In this document: positions 18,125-26,528 of the stretch, piece after piece
Numbering within the stretch: the stretch's first letter is position 1
How the letters are laid out: the number at the start of each line of letters is the position of its first letter
NCBI RefSeq assembly: GCF_016908775.1
Contig: NZ_JAFBEP010000018.1
Span: 1 to 64,000 of the forward strand
Length of the DNA: 64,000 nucleotides
Reading direction: 5' to 3'
Source of the DNA: Defluviitalea raffinosedens
Lineage (GTDB): Bacteria > Bacillota > Clostridia > Lachnospirales > Defluviitaleaceae
Notes under the pieces: model-generated
What the model was told of the DNA's origin: nothing
The model's database searches: none
The model's input: only the letters and a program-made list of their open reading frames with translations
Made by a program: the position numbers and the translations under genes

Positions 18125-19714
18125 TTATAAGTTTCTATATTCCAGATATTCGTCATATGTCATTTGCTTATCAATGATACCATCCGGAGTAAATTCAATG
18201 ATTCGGTTTGCAACGGTTTGAATCAGTTGATGGTCATGGGATGCAATCAAAATATTGCTTTTAAAATCAATCAGGCCATTATTTAGTGCTGTGATAGATT
18301 CTAAGTCCAGGTGATTGGTAGGCTGATCCAACATCAGAACATTGGCATTGCTTAACATCATTTTTGCCAGCATACAGCGAACCTTTTCGCCACCGGAAAG
18401 GACTTTTACTTGTTTTAGGGCTTCTTCCCCTGAAAAGAGCATTCTTCCTAAAAATCCTCTTATATAAGTTTCTGTTTGGTCTTGAGAATACTGTCTGAGC
18501 CAGTCTACTAAATTCAATTCTACATCATTGAAGTATTTTGAATGATCTTTTGGGAAATAAGCAGTGGTGATCGTTACTCCCCATTTATATTCTCCACTGT
18601 CAGGTTCCATTTCTCCTGCGAGGATTTGAAATAGGGTGGTTTTTGCAATATCATTTTCTCCTACAAAAGCAATGCGATCTCCTTTTAGTACGGTAAAACT
18701 TACATTGTTTAAAACTTTTTCACCATTGATGGTTTTAGATAATCCGTCTACTCTTAAGATATCATTTCCTACTTCTCTTTCAGGCTTAAATGCAACATAG
18801 GGATATCTTCTTGTTGAAGGCTGAATATCCTCCAAAGTAATCTTTTCCAAAAGTTTTTTACGGGATGTAGCTTGTCTGGACTTAGAAGCATTGGCACTAA
18901 ATCTGGCAATGAATGCTTGCAGTTCTTTGATCTTTTCTTCTTTTTTCTTGTTTTGCTCCTTTGCCATTTGAAGAGCCAATTGACTGGATTCATACCAAAA
19001 ATCATAGTTACCTACATATAATTTGATTTTACCAAAGTCCACATCGGCAATATGTGTACATACATTATTAAGAAAGTGTCGGTCATGGGAAACAACAATA
19101 ACGATGCCTTCAAATTCTATTAAAAAGTCTTCGAGCCATCGAATGGATTTAATGTCCAGATGGTTGGTAGGCTCGTCTAAAATCAGTATGCCAGGTTTTC
19201 CAAAAAGCGCTTGGGCAAGCAGAACTTTAACCTTTTGGGGACCTGATAATTCTTCCATGGTTTTATAGTGAAGTTCTGTTTCAATTCCTAAACCATTTAA
19301 AATAGTTGCTGCTTCTGATTCTGCTTCCCATCCATTGAGTTCAGCAAATTCAAATTCCAATTCAGAAGCCTTTACACCGTCTTCTTCAGTAAACTCGGAT
19401 TTTGCGTACAAAGCATCTTTTTCTTTAATAATCTGATAAAGTCTTGGATTTCCCATAATGACTGTTTCCAGGACAGGATAGGCGTCATATTGGAAATGGT
19501 CTTGTTTTAAAACGGAGAGTCTTGTTCCCGGAGTTATAGAAACTTCTCCTGTGTTAGGAGTAATCTCTCCGGATAAAATTTTTAAAAATGTACTTTTTCC
19601 CGCACCATTGGCTCCAATTACACCATAGCAATTCCCTGGGGTGAATTTAAGATTTACATCTTCAAAAAGTAATTTATCTCCATATCTTAAGCTAACATTA
19701 GTTACTGTAATCAC
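18125..19714 (-). CDS. ABC-F family ATPase (YkpA/YbiT-like)
   Basis: Two ABC ATPase domains without membrane segments, joined by a charged linker (about 240-320), make this 529-residue protein an ABC-F member acting on the ribosome. Domain 1 has a canonical P-loop (GANGAGKST), an atypical signature (ELSGPQKVKV) and Walker B (ILILDEPTNHLD). Domain 2 has GENDIAKTT, where two P-loop glycines are replaced, then LSGGEKVR and VLMLDQPTNHLD, with Gln where Walker B usually ends in Glu. I recall such NDIA P-loops in the YkpA-like subfamily, so this may be a family trait. ABC-F proteins act in translation control or antibiotic protection; no drug class can be inferred. Start ATG 19714. Confidence 0.92.
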   Translation of the reverse strand: MITVTNVSLRYGDKLLFEDVNLKFTPGNCYGVIGANGAGKSTFLKILSGEITPNTGEVSITPGTRLSVLKQDHFQYDAYPVLETVIMGNPRLYQIIKEKDALYAKSEFTEEDGVKASELEFEFAELNGWEAESEAATILNGLGIETELHYKTMEELSGPQKVKVLLAQALFGKPGILILDEPTNHLDIKSIRWLEDFLIEFEGIVIVVSHDRHFLNNVCTHIADVDFGKIKLYVGNYDFWYESSQLALQMAKEQNKKKEEKIKELQAFIARFSANASKSRQATSRKKLLEKITLEDIQPSTRRYPYVAFKPEREVGNDILRVDGLSKTINGEKVLNNVSFTVLKGDRIAFVGENDIAKTTLFQILAGEMEPDSGEYKWGVTITTAYFPKDHSKYFNDVELNLVDWLRQYSQDQTETYIRGFLGRMLFSGEEALKQVKVLSGGEKVRCMLAKMMLSNANVLMLDQPTNHLDLESITALNNGLIDFKSNILIASHDHQLIQTVANRIIEFTPDGIIDKQMTYDEYLEYRNL

Positions 19715-19790
19715 GTCTGTACCTTCCTTTACTTGTGTAATTGCATTCGGGGACTATTATACCATAGATGTTATAGAAATTCATCTTATT

Positions 19791-19819
19791 TTGATATCTG
19801 AAAAAAATAGGTATATTAT
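19791..19819 (+). promoter_or_regulatory. Sigma-A-type promoter before the glycosylase gene
   Basis: TTGATA (19791-19796), 17-base spacer, TATTAT (19814-19819), about 70 bases before the ATG at 19889. Confidence 0.7.
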
Positions 19820-19888
19820 AAAAGAGTAAAATCTATCTGGAATGAGATCATTTCGTAAATAACAGAGTTGAAAAGGCAGGTGAGAGAT

Positions 19889-20509
19889 ATGAAGAAGCTG
19901 GATCGATCATTTTATGACAGAGATACTCTAATTGTTGCTAAAGAATTATTGGGAAAATATATTATTCATAAAGTGGATGGAAGGGAGCTTATAGGAAAAA
20001 TTGTTGAAGCAGAAGCTTATAAAGGAGCAATGGATAAAGCAGCGCACAGCTATCAGAACAGACGAACCAATAGAACTGAAGTGATGTTTGGTCCTCCGGG
20101 GCATGCTTATGTGTTTTTGATTTATGGCATGTATCCCTGTATGAACATTGTGACAGAGGAAGAAGGCAATCCATGTGCAGTACTGCTTAGAAGCATTGAA
20201 CCCATCAAAGGCCTGGATGATATGGCTAAAAGAAGATTTAATAAAACTTATGATGCATTAACTAAGGCACAAAAAATAAATATAGGTAATGGACCCGGAA
20301 AACTCTGCTTGGCAATGGATATTACGCTTAAGGATTATGGCTTGGATCTTTGCGGAAATGAATTATATATATGTGACGGAGAAGAAAATGATACATTTGA
20401 AATCGTTGAAGCCAAAAGAGTCAATATAGATTATGCAGAAGAAGCAGCGGATTTTCTTTGGAGATTTTATGTCAAAGATAATCCCTATGTATCTGTAAAG
20501 AGCAAATAG
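19889..20509 (+). CDS. 3-methyladenine DNA glycosylase (AAG/MPG family)
   Basis: This 206-residue protein begins MKKLDRSFYDRDTLIVAKELLG, the usual N-terminus of the alkyladenine glycosylase family, and contains the catalytic-site region VEAEAYKG..D.A.H (IVEAEAYKGAMDKAAHS), the RRTNRTEVMFG block, and GNGPGKLCLAM. It removes alkylated purines from DNA. ATG at 19889 is preceded by AGGTGAGA; an earlier TTG at 19868 lacks a site. Monocistronic, with its own promoter and terminator. Confidence 0.93.
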   Translation: MKKLDRSFYDRDTLIVAKELLGKYIIHKVDGRELIGKIVEAEAYKGAMDKAAHSYQNRRTNRTEVMFGPPGHAYVFLIYGMYPCMNIVTEEEGNPCAVLLRSIEPIKGLDDMAKRRFNKTYDALTKAQKINIGNGPGKLCLAMDITLKDYGLDLCGNELYICDGEENDTFEIVEAKRVNIDYAEEAADFLWRFYVKDNPYVSVKSK

Positions 20510-20555
20510 ATACATTTCTATCTATTTCTTAAAATTAAGCTTGAAATTTAAGAAA

Positions 20556-20590
20556 AAAGAGAGAAATGCTTGAAATTTCTCTCTTTTTAA
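20556..20590 (+). terminator. Intrinsic terminator
   Basis: AGAGAGAAAT (20558-20567) pairs with ATTTCTCTCT (20575-20584), followed by a T run. Confidence 0.85.
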
Positions 20591-20614
20591 ATTATACTTA
20601 TTATTAATTAAAAC

Positions 20615-20731
20615 TTAATTTTTCTTATCGGCATTTTCTGAATTATTTACTTTTTGAGATTTTCTTACCAGATAAACAGTCCCAATTCCTGTAAATACTA
20701 ATAATGCAATCACAAAGATATCAGTACCCAT
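20615..20731 (-). CDS. Small single-span membrane protein (38 aa)
   Basis: A short frame not covered by usual length cut-offs: ATG at 20731 directly follows GGGAGGTGATTTC, an excellent ribosome site. The 38-residue product has one hydrophobic helix (IFVIALLVFTGIGTVYLV, about 5-22) followed by a short polar, lysine-rich tail (KSQKVNNSENADKKN). This is the layout of bacterial small membrane proteins that bind and tune larger partners. It lies 17 bases downstream of the gene at 20749-21138, so the two are probably co-expressed. No family recognised. Confidence 0.7.
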   Translation of the reverse strand: MGTDIFVIALLVFTGIGTVYLVRKSQKVNNSENADKKN

Positions 20732-20748
20732 GAAATCACCTCCCGTTT

Positions 20749-21138
20749 CTAAATTTGAAACAGGTGATTCCTCCATTTAAGATCATTCCCTTGAAAATAA
20801 TGTGGAAATAATTTAAAGATGTATTTTCTTTTATCCAAAACTACTTGGTTTTTTCTTTGATCACTGTAGGACTCGAAAGGAAAATAGACTGTAGAATCCA
20901 TTGGCATAAAGGATCGAATCTTAATGGGGAGCAGTTTGTTTACGATAATTCTATTTAAGCCCAAGGACGGGATTACGAATTCCATATGGGTACCATAGGC
21001 GATTAACATCAAAGGTGCTGGAGATGATTTTACTTGGTGTTCTGGGGAATAAAGAGGATATACTGAAATATTAACGATATAACATATTAAGATTATGCAA
21101 CAGATTTTTTGGAGATTTTTACGTAGGCAATTTTTCAA
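20749..21138 (-). CDS. Putative exported or membrane-anchored protein of unknown function (129 aa)
   Basis: I do not recognise this protein. TTG at 21138 is preceded by AAAGGAG. An N-terminal signal-like segment (LQKICCIILICYIVNISVYPLY, about 9-30) follows basic residues; the rest (about 35-129) is a small domain rich in Pro, Lys and aromatic residues (LMLIAYGTHMEFVIPSLGLN, TVYFPFES). It should face the outside of the cell. It is followed by the 38-residue membrane protein gene, suggesting a two-gene unit. Divergent from the superoxide reductase gene. Confidence 0.6.
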   Translation of the reverse strand: MKNCLRKNLQKICCIILICYIVNISVYPLYSPEHQVKSSPAPLMLIAYGTHMEFVIPSLGLNRIIVNKLLPIKIRSFMPMDSTVYFPFESYSDQRKNQVVLDKRKYIFKLFPHYFQGNDLKWRNHLFQI

Positions 21139-21243
21139 TATCGTTCTCCTTTCCGATAAAAATATTAATTGCTTTTATTATACATTAAGGAAAAGCTTTT
21201 TTATAGAATAATAATAATTAAAATATTATTTTAGGTAATAATA

Positions 21244-21258
21244 TAATAATGATTATTT
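21244..21258 (+). promoter_or_regulatory. Possible PerR/Fur-type box upstream of superoxide reductase
   Basis: The palindrome ATAAT-G-ATTAT (21246-21256) matches the core of the PerR box (TTATAATnATTATAA) exactly, with mismatched outer bases. It lies about 15 bases before the start codon of an oxygen-defence gene. The region is AT-rich, so chance is possible. Confidence 0.4.
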
Positions 21259-21271
21259 TAAAGGAGGGTTT

Positions 21272-21649
21272 ATGATGCAAAGCTTAGGACAACTTATTCA
21301 AACTGGAGACTGGAAAGGAGAAAAGCATGTTCCTGTTATTCACATCCCCCAAGGAGTAAAATTGGGAGAAGCTTTCGAATTAAAGGTTTCCATAGGGGAT
21401 GAAATCAAACATCCTAATGAATTGGAACATCATATCAAGTGGATAAAGTTATATTACTTTAAAGAAGATGGAAAATTTCCAGTTGAAATTGCGTCATTTG
21501 ATTTTGTATCCCATGGTGAAGCTGGAGTGATTAGTGAACCGGTTGGCTCTGTCAGTGTTAAACTGAACGCACCTGGATTTATTTATGCTTTGGCATACTG
21601 CAATATTCATGGTTTATGGGAAAATAAAGCAGAAATTAAGTTTGATTAA
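21272..21649 (+). CDS. Superoxide reductase (one-iron, neelaredoxin type)
   Basis: The 125-residue protein is a single desulfoferrodoxin iron-binding domain: EKHVPVI (Glu and His near residues 18-20), HPNELEHHIKWI (His ligands) and CNIHGLW (Cys and His) form the Fe(His)4Cys site. The N-terminal rubredoxin-like cysteine domain of two-iron enzymes is absent. It reduces superoxide to peroxide without making oxygen, as expected in an anaerobe. The site AAAGGAGG is just upstream; ATG 21272 or 21275 may be the start. It has its own terminator. Confidence 0.92.
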   Translation: MMQSLGQLIQTGDWKGEKHVPVIHIPQGVKLGEAFELKVSIGDEIKHPNELEHHIKWIKLYYFKEDGKFPVEIASFDFVSHGEAGVISEPVGSVSVKLNAPGFIYALAYCNIHGLWENKAEIKFD

Positions 21650-21678
21650 AAAGTAAGGGCGTAAGCCCTTACTTTTTC
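21648..21678 (+). terminator. Intrinsic terminator
   Basis: AAGTAAGGGC-gtaa-GCCCTTACTT with T run, directly after the superoxide reductase gene. Confidence 0.9.
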
Positions 21679-21707
21679 TGTGTGATTCAGCAGCATTTTC
21701 AATCATG

Positions 21708-21736
21708 TTGATTATTGCATTAGAATTTAGTACTAT
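21708..21736 (+). promoter_or_regulatory. Sigma-A-type promoter of the rhomboid gene
   Basis: TTGATT (21708-21713), 17-base spacer, TACTAT (21731-21736). It lies downstream of an in-frame ATG at 21705, which therefore cannot be the main start. Confidence 0.7.
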
Positions 21737-21767
21737 AGTATTGAAAAACATAATGAGGAAGTGGCCT

Positions 21768-22868
21768 ATGTTTACTCGTTTTATACATAATGCTTATCCG
21801 GTTTTTGTAGAAGAAGGATTTGAATTGTTATCTGACAGAAAAGAAGTAGATATTTTTTCTGAAGATGTTGAAGTGGTTCGATTCATTAAAAGACATAATA
21901 CGATTTTATATATCATTAATTTTTGGAATATGCTGAATATCGATTTTGAAGTTTTTACTCATAGGAATAATGCCTATGAGAAGAAACTTACTGAATTCTT
22001 TGAGCGACTGAATTGCAGTCACATTATTGTCCTTAATTTACTCATTACTGAAGAAGAAATGGAATTTAAAAATGTAAGTATTTTTCATCCTGATCAAGAT
22101 ATTTACTCTGTATCATGGATTGTGGAATTGCCCACGAAAAAGATCCTTGTTAACAAAGGCGATGCCGACGAGGTATTAAATATAAGACAATTAGTTAATA
22201 AGGTTTTTAATATAATGGACCCTTCTTTTGATAGTGAAGAAGAAAATTTACGCAAATATAAAGACAAGATCAGAAGAAAGATCCCTTTAAAAGAAAAAAG
22301 TAATAATACTGCATTAACCTATGGAATAATTGTTGTAAATCTTATTATATGGTTTGTACTGGAATTAAATGGTGGTTCTGAAGATGTTAATACATTGCTT
22401 TTATTTGGCGCCAATGAACCTTTCCTTGTGTTAAAAAGAGAGCAGTATTGGAGATTAGTTACTTCTATGTTTCTCCATATTGGGTTCAGTCATTTATTGT
22501 ATAACAATTTTGCCTTATATTTATTTGGAACAAGAATTGAAAGATATTATGGTAAAGTAAAATTCATATTAATTTATTTTACTTCGGGTATTATTGGAAG
22601 TATCGCCAGCATCTTTTTTAGTAATACAGTATCTGCGGGAGCATCAGGAGCCATATATGGGCTTTCGGGGGCTTTGTTGTTTTTAGCGTATAAAACCAGG
22701 AAAGAAATAGATGGATTCAATACGTACACGATCTTAGTTATGATACTGATTGGTATTGGTTTAGGATGGGTCATGCCTTCTATAGACAATGCTGCCCATT
22801 TAGCCGGCTTTTTGTCGGGATTATTTGCTGGGAAATTATTATTATTCCCATGGAAGAATAGGCAATAG
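21768..22868 (+). CDS. Rhomboid-family intramembrane serine protease with cytoplasmic N-domain
   Basis: The 366-residue protein has a ~170-residue soluble N-terminal domain of unknown fold, then about six membrane helices with the rhomboid catalytic Ser in GASGAIYGLSGA and the His in NAAHLAGFLSG. It should cleave membrane proteins within the bilayer. ATG 21768 (MFTRFIHNAYPVF) is chosen because GAGGAAG lies 8 bases upstream and a promoter overlaps the longer alternative. The N-domain resembles that of B. subtilis GluP/YqgP-type rhomboids in position and size, but I cannot confirm homology. Confidence 0.9.
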   Translation: MFTRFIHNAYPVFVEEGFELLSDRKEVDIFSEDVEVVRFIKRHNTILYIINFWNMLNIDFEVFTHRNNAYEKKLTEFFERLNCSHIIVLNLLITEEEMEFKNVSIFHPDQDIYSVSWIVELPTKKILVNKGDADEVLNIRQLVNKVFNIMDPSFDSEEENLRKYKDKIRRKIPLKEKSNNTALTYGIIVVNLIIWFVLELNGGSEDVNTLLLFGANEPFLVLKREQYWRLVTSMFLHIGFSHLLYNNFALYLFGTRIERYYGKVKFILIYFTSGIIGSIASIFFSNTVSAGASGAIYGLSGALLFLAYKTRKEIDGFNTYTILVMILIGIGLGWVMPSIDNAAHLAGFLSGLFAGKLLLFPWKNRQ

Positions 22869-22983
22869 ACTAATCCATTGATCATATGTTCAAGACAGGG
22901 GCATATTAATGTAAAGGGATTGTACGAGTTTTGAGTAATAATTGAATTACTTCTTCTAAAGATGGAAAATATTAAAAGATTTC
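22869..22983. other. Intergenic stretch, no gene seen
   Basis: Spacer after the rhomboid gene. No terminator hairpin, small reading frame with a ribosome site, or RNA gene was recognised before the flotillin-operon promoter. Confidence 0.4.
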
Positions 22984-23012
22984 TTGACAAACCAATAAGA
23001 GAGCGTTACAAT
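22984..23012 (+). promoter_or_regulatory. Consensus sigma-A promoter of the NfeD-flotillin operon
   Basis: TTGACA (22984-22989), 17-base spacer, TACAAT (23007-23012): one base from perfect consensus. Such a strong promoter for a membrane-scaffold operon suggests that it is kept in check by the adjoining palindrome. Confidence 0.85.
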
Positions 23013-23019
23013 ATATATT

Positions 23020-23036
23020 GTAGAGCGATACACTAC
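23020..23036 (+). promoter_or_regulatory. Putative operator, TAGAG-N5-CACTA
   Basis: TAGAGCGATACACTA starts 8 bases after the -10 box, over the likely transcription start. A 13-of-15 match (after reverse complementing) occurs at the equivalent place in the second NfeD-SPFH operon at 37374-37388. The exact shared core is TGTAGAGCGA. No known regulator was recognised. Confidence 0.55.
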
Positions 23037-23107
23037 TATCATTCAACCCAATACACGACAGCAATATTTTATAAAATCCAGGATGTGGTTGAGGGAGGAA
23101 AGAATAT

Positions 23108-23638
23108 ATGCTAAAAGTTTTTTATGTTTGTTTTTTTACCGGAGTTCTATATACTGCCGTTTCATTTATATTAGGTCAGATTTTTGACTTTTTGGGATTG
23201 GACGGAGATGTAGATATGGATGGTGATTTTCTTGGCATCGGAATTTCTCCCTTAAAACCTGTCATCATTGCTGTTTTTGTTACTGTATTCGGCGGTGTTG
23301 GCATCATAGCGGAAAAGAGCAACTTAGGGGATATTATAAGTTTAATCATTGCACTTATTTTCGCAGTGACTGTTTCATTTCTTATTTTTCGTTTCGTTGT
23401 AGTTCCTTTATATAGACTTCAAAGTAAAGGAGCTGTGGAGCAGAAAGCGCTCATCGGACATATTGCCAAGGTAACACTAACCATTAAAGACGGTCAATTT
23501 GGAAAAATTCATTATGTTGTAGACGGCCACACTTATTCTGCTCCGGCAAAGTCTGTAAATAATGAAACGATTGCAAAAGGTGATGAAGTAGTTATTGTCG
23601 AAATAAGAAATAATGCATTTTATGTAAAAAAATTATGA
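23108..23638 (+). CDS. NfeD-like membrane protein (YuaF type)
   Basis: The 176-residue protein has an N-terminal membrane helix, two further helices at about 57-105, and a C-terminal OB-fold NfeD domain (about 115-175) with KALIGHIAKVTLTIKDGQFGKI and GDEVVIVEIRNNAFYVKKL. The acidic loop DGDVDMDGDF between helices is unusual. NfeD proteins are partners of SPFH proteins encoded next to them; the flotillin gene follows after 12 bases, as in B. subtilis yuaF-floT. It probably supports flotillin assembly in membrane microdomains. Confidence 0.88.
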   Translation: MLKVFYVCFFTGVLYTAVSFILGQIFDFLGLDGDVDMDGDFLGIGISPLKPVIIAVFVTVFGGVGIIAEKSNLGDIISLIIALIFAVTVSFLIFRFVVVPLYRLQSKGAVEQKALIGHIAKVTLTIKDGQFGKIHYVVDGHTYSAPAKSVNNETIAKGDEVVIVEIRNNAFYVKKL

Positions 23639-23650
23639 GGAGGGTTTTAT

Positions 23651-25111
23651 ATGGAACTAGAGTCAGCAATCACTATTGCAGGGATGATCGTAGGAGTTAT
23701 TATACTTTTAACAATCAGTATCCTTACAATGTGGAAAAAAGTCTCCCAAGATAAGGCATTGGTTATAACAGGTCTTAAGAAAAGAGTTATTTCAGGGGGA
23801 GGAGGATTTGTTATTCCTCTTTTAGAAAGAACCGATGTTATTTCTTTGGAGAATATGAAAATAGTGGTTAGAACTGAAGGTGCACTTACTGAGCAAGGTG
23901 TAGATATTATTGCAGACGGTGTAGCCGTTATTAAGGTTAAATCCGATAAAGAATCGATTTTGGCTGCAGTTGAGCAGTTTAATACAGGTTCTGAAAAAAA
24001 GACAATAGAAGTGATTAAAGATACAGCAAACGATGTCCTGGAAGGGAAATTAAGAGAAATCATCTCTAAGATGACTGTTGAGGAAATTTATAAAGACAGA
24101 GAAAAATTTGCTTCCCAGGTCCAAGAAGTTGCTGCAGTGGATTTAGCAGAAATGGGTTTGGAGATCAAAGCCTTTACTATTCGTGATATATCTGATAATA
24201 ATGGTTATTTGGAAGCCTTAGGTAAAAAGCGCATAGCTGAAGTAAAAAGAGATGCACAGATTGCCGAAGCAGAAGCTCAAAAGGAAACAAAGATAAAAAC
24301 AGCTGATGCTGCAAGATATGGTGAAGAAGCAAGACTGCAGGCAGAAACCCTGATTGCTGAGGCTGCTAAAGAAAAAGAATTAAAAGTACAGGCATATCGA
24401 AAAGAACAAGAAACCGAAAAAGCAAAAGCTGACCTTGCTTACGAAATTGAAACCAGTAAAATTCAACAAGAAATTGAAAAAGAAAAAATGCAGATTCAAA
24501 TCGTAAGAAAGCAAAAAGAAATTGAATTGGCAGAACAAGAAGCGGCAAGAAAAGAAAAAGAATTAGAAGCGACTGTGAAAAAACTGGCGGATGCTGAAAA
24601 ATATAGTGCAGAAAAGAGAGCAGAGGCCTTAAAGTACAAAGAAATTCAGGAAGCTTTGGCACAGGCGGAAGCCATTAAAGCTACAGGGGCAGCACAGGCA
24701 GAAGCTAATCGTCTTGCAGGGATGACTGAAGTTGAAATCATTCGTGAAAAAGGAAAGGCCGAAGCAGAAGCTATGCTTAAGAAAGCAGAAGCTTTCAAAT
24801 TATACAATGATGCAGCGATTACACAAATGATTATAGAAAAACTTCCAGAGATTGCAAAAGCTATTGCAGAACCTTTATCAAAGGTAGAAAAGATTGTTAT
24901 TGTGGATTCAGGTAATGGTGAAGGAAAAGGTGCTTCCAAGGTAACTGGATACGTAACGGAAATCATGTCCAGTCTTCCTGAAACTATAGAAACTTTGACA
25001 GGGGTTGATCTGAAGAAAGTATTAAGTAATCCTGAAGTTATGAAAACAACACAAAAGATCGCTCCTGAAGTAGAAACAGCACCTGTTACCGACGAAAAAA
25101 GTAAAGCATAA
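23651..25111 (+). CDS. floT: Flotillin family membrane scaffold protein
   Basis: This 486-residue protein has one N-terminal membrane helix (about 8-28), an SPFH/PHB domain (about 30-200) with GGGGFVIPLLERTDVISL, and a long coiled-coil flotillin domain rich in EAE and AEA repeats (about 205-400), then a tail with the SSLPETIETLTGVDL motif. It oligomerises into functional membrane microdomains and influences membrane fluidity and protein complex assembly. Cotranscribed with the NfeD gene. The symbol is by similarity to B. subtilis YuaG/FloT. A terminator follows. Confidence 0.93.
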   Translation: MELESAITIAGMIVGVIILLTISILTMWKKVSQDKALVITGLKKRVISGGGGFVIPLLERTDVISLENMKIVVRTEGALTEQGVDIIADGVAVIKVKSDKESILAAVEQFNTGSEKKTIEVIKDTANDVLEGKLREIISKMTVEEIYKDREKFASQVQEVAAVDLAEMGLEIKAFTIRDISDNNGYLEALGKKRIAEVKRDAQIAEAEAQKETKIKTADAARYGEEARLQAETLIAEAAKEKELKVQAYRKEQETEKAKADLAYEIETSKIQQEIEKEKMQIQIVRKQKEIELAEQEAARKEKELEATVKKLADAEKYSAEKRAEALKYKEIQEALAQAEAIKATGAAQAEANRLAGMTEVEIIREKGKAEAEAMLKKAEAFKLYNDAAITQMIIEKLPEIAKAIAEPLSKVEKIVIVDSGNGEGKGASKVTGYVTEIMSSLPETIETLTGVDLKKVLSNPEVMKTTQKIAPEVETAPVTDEKSKA

Positions 25112-25130
25112 ATCTATAAAAATTTTTCCT

Positions 25131-25163
25131 TTAAAAATCGGCAGTTTTGCCGATTTTTTTCTT
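25131..25163 (+). terminator. Intrinsic terminator
   Basis: AATCGGCA (25136-25143) pairs with TGCCGATT (25148-25155), T run follows. Ends the NfeD-flotillin operon. Confidence 0.9.
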
Positions 25164-25223
25164 TTAGAGTTTGTAAAACTGGTATAAAATATAAGAAGCA
25201 ATTAAGGTAAGAGGAGGAAGTTT

Positions 25224-26468
25224 ATGAATGCAGAGATTTTAGCAGTAGGCACAGAACTGCTCCTAGGGGATATTGTAAATACCAATGCACAATATATCGC
25301 CAGAAGATTAGCGGATATAGGAGTAAACGTATATTATCAGTCTGTTGTCGGTGACAATGAAAGTCGTTTATACAAATCTTTTGAATTAGCACTGGAAAGA
25401 GCAGATATTGTTATCACAACAGGAGGTTTGGGACCGACGAACGATGATTTAACAAAAGAAACGGCCACAGCCATTGCAGGGAAACCTTTGGTTTTGGATC
25501 AAAAATCTTTAGAATGGATAGAATCCTATTTTAGCAAACTTGGCAGGAAAATGACCGAAAACAATAGAAAGCAAGCATATTTTCCAGAAGGCTCTGTTAT
25601 TTTTCACAATGAATATGGAACTGCTCCAGGTTGTGCCATTGAGGTAGGTAAAAAGAAAATCATATTACTGCCCGGTCCTCCAAGGGAAATGAAACCGATG
25701 TTTGAAAATAGTGTGATCCCTTACCTGACTCAATTTCAGGATGGTGTTCTTGTTTCAAAAGTTTTGAGAATCTGTGGGCTTGGTGAAAGTCAGGTGGTGG
25801 ATATGCTAAAAGACATCATAGATGCTCAAACTAATCCTACTATAGCGCCTTATGCCAAAACGGGGGAGGTAACCCTGCGTATTACCAGCAAGGCAAAAAC
25901 CAGAGACGAAGCAAGCAAAAAGATCTTTCCTGTTGAAGAAAAAATAAGAAATATTTTAGGTAATCATATTTATGGTGAAGGAGAAGATACGACTTTAGAG
26001 TCGGTAGTCGCAGAAATGCTTATTCGTCACAATAAAACTATTGCTGTAGCTGAATCATGTACAGGAGGACTTCTTGCAGCAAGACTGGTCAATTATCCGG
26101 GAATTTCATCAGTATTTATGGAAGGAGCAGTAACATACAGCAATGCATCTAAAATCCGCCAACTGAGTGTTAAAGAGGAAACTTTAAGTAAATATGGTGC
26201 AGTAAGCAAAGAAACTGCAGAAGAAATGGCAAAAGGAATCTGTCAAAGCGCTGGAACGGATATAGGTATATCCACAACAGGAATCGCAGGACCTGGTGGA
26301 GGAAGCGCTGAAAAGCCGGTAGGACTTGTATATTCAGGAGTGTGTATTGACGGAGAAGTGTTTTCTAAAAAATTTAGCTTCACTGGAGACAGACAGAATA
26401 TAAGAGAACGTACAGTGATTTCTGTTTTAGATTGGGTCAGAAGAATTTTAAGTGAAAAATACATATAA
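25224..26468 (+). CDS. cinA: CinA-family competence/damage-inducible protein (NMN deamidase)
   Basis: The 414-residue protein combines an N-terminal molybdopterin-binding-like domain (about 1-170; EILAVGTELLLGDIVNTN, ITTGGLGPTNDD) and a C-terminal CinA domain (about 255-410; VAESCTGGLLAARL, TTGIAGPGGG), which in other bacteria deamidates nicotinamide mononucleotide. The N-domain is related to ADP-ribose pyrophosphatase CinA proteins. It precedes recA as in many Firmicutes, but recA has its own promoter here. Site AGAGGAGG precedes the ATG. Confidence 0.95.
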   Translation: MNAEILAVGTELLLGDIVNTNAQYIARRLADIGVNVYYQSVVGDNESRLYKSFELALERADIVITTGGLGPTNDDLTKETATAIAGKPLVLDQKSLEWIESYFSKLGRKMTENNRKQAYFPEGSVIFHNEYGTAPGCAIEVGKKKIILLPGPPREMKPMFENSVIPYLTQFQDGVLVSKVLRICGLGESQVVDMLKDIIDAQTNPTIAPYAKTGEVTLRITSKAKTRDEASKKIFPVEEKIRNILGNHIYGEGEDTTLESVVAEMLIRHNKTIAVAESCTGGLLAARLVNYPGISSVFMEGAVTYSNASKIRQLSVKEETLSKYGAVSKETAEEMAKGICQSAGTDIGISTTGIAGPGGGSAEKPVGLVYSGVCIDGEVFSKKFSFTGDRQNIRERTVISVLDWVRRILSEKYI

Positions 26469-26497
26469 GAAAAATGCCCGTACTTTTTGAATTTTTG

Positions 26498-26526
26498 TTG
26501 ACTAATAGGTGAAAGTATACTATAAT
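26498..26526 (+). promoter_or_regulatory. recA promoter
   Basis: TTGACT (26498-26503), 17-base spacer, TATAAT (26521-26526), immediately upstream of the LexA box. Confidence 0.85.
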
Positions 26527-26528
26527 AA

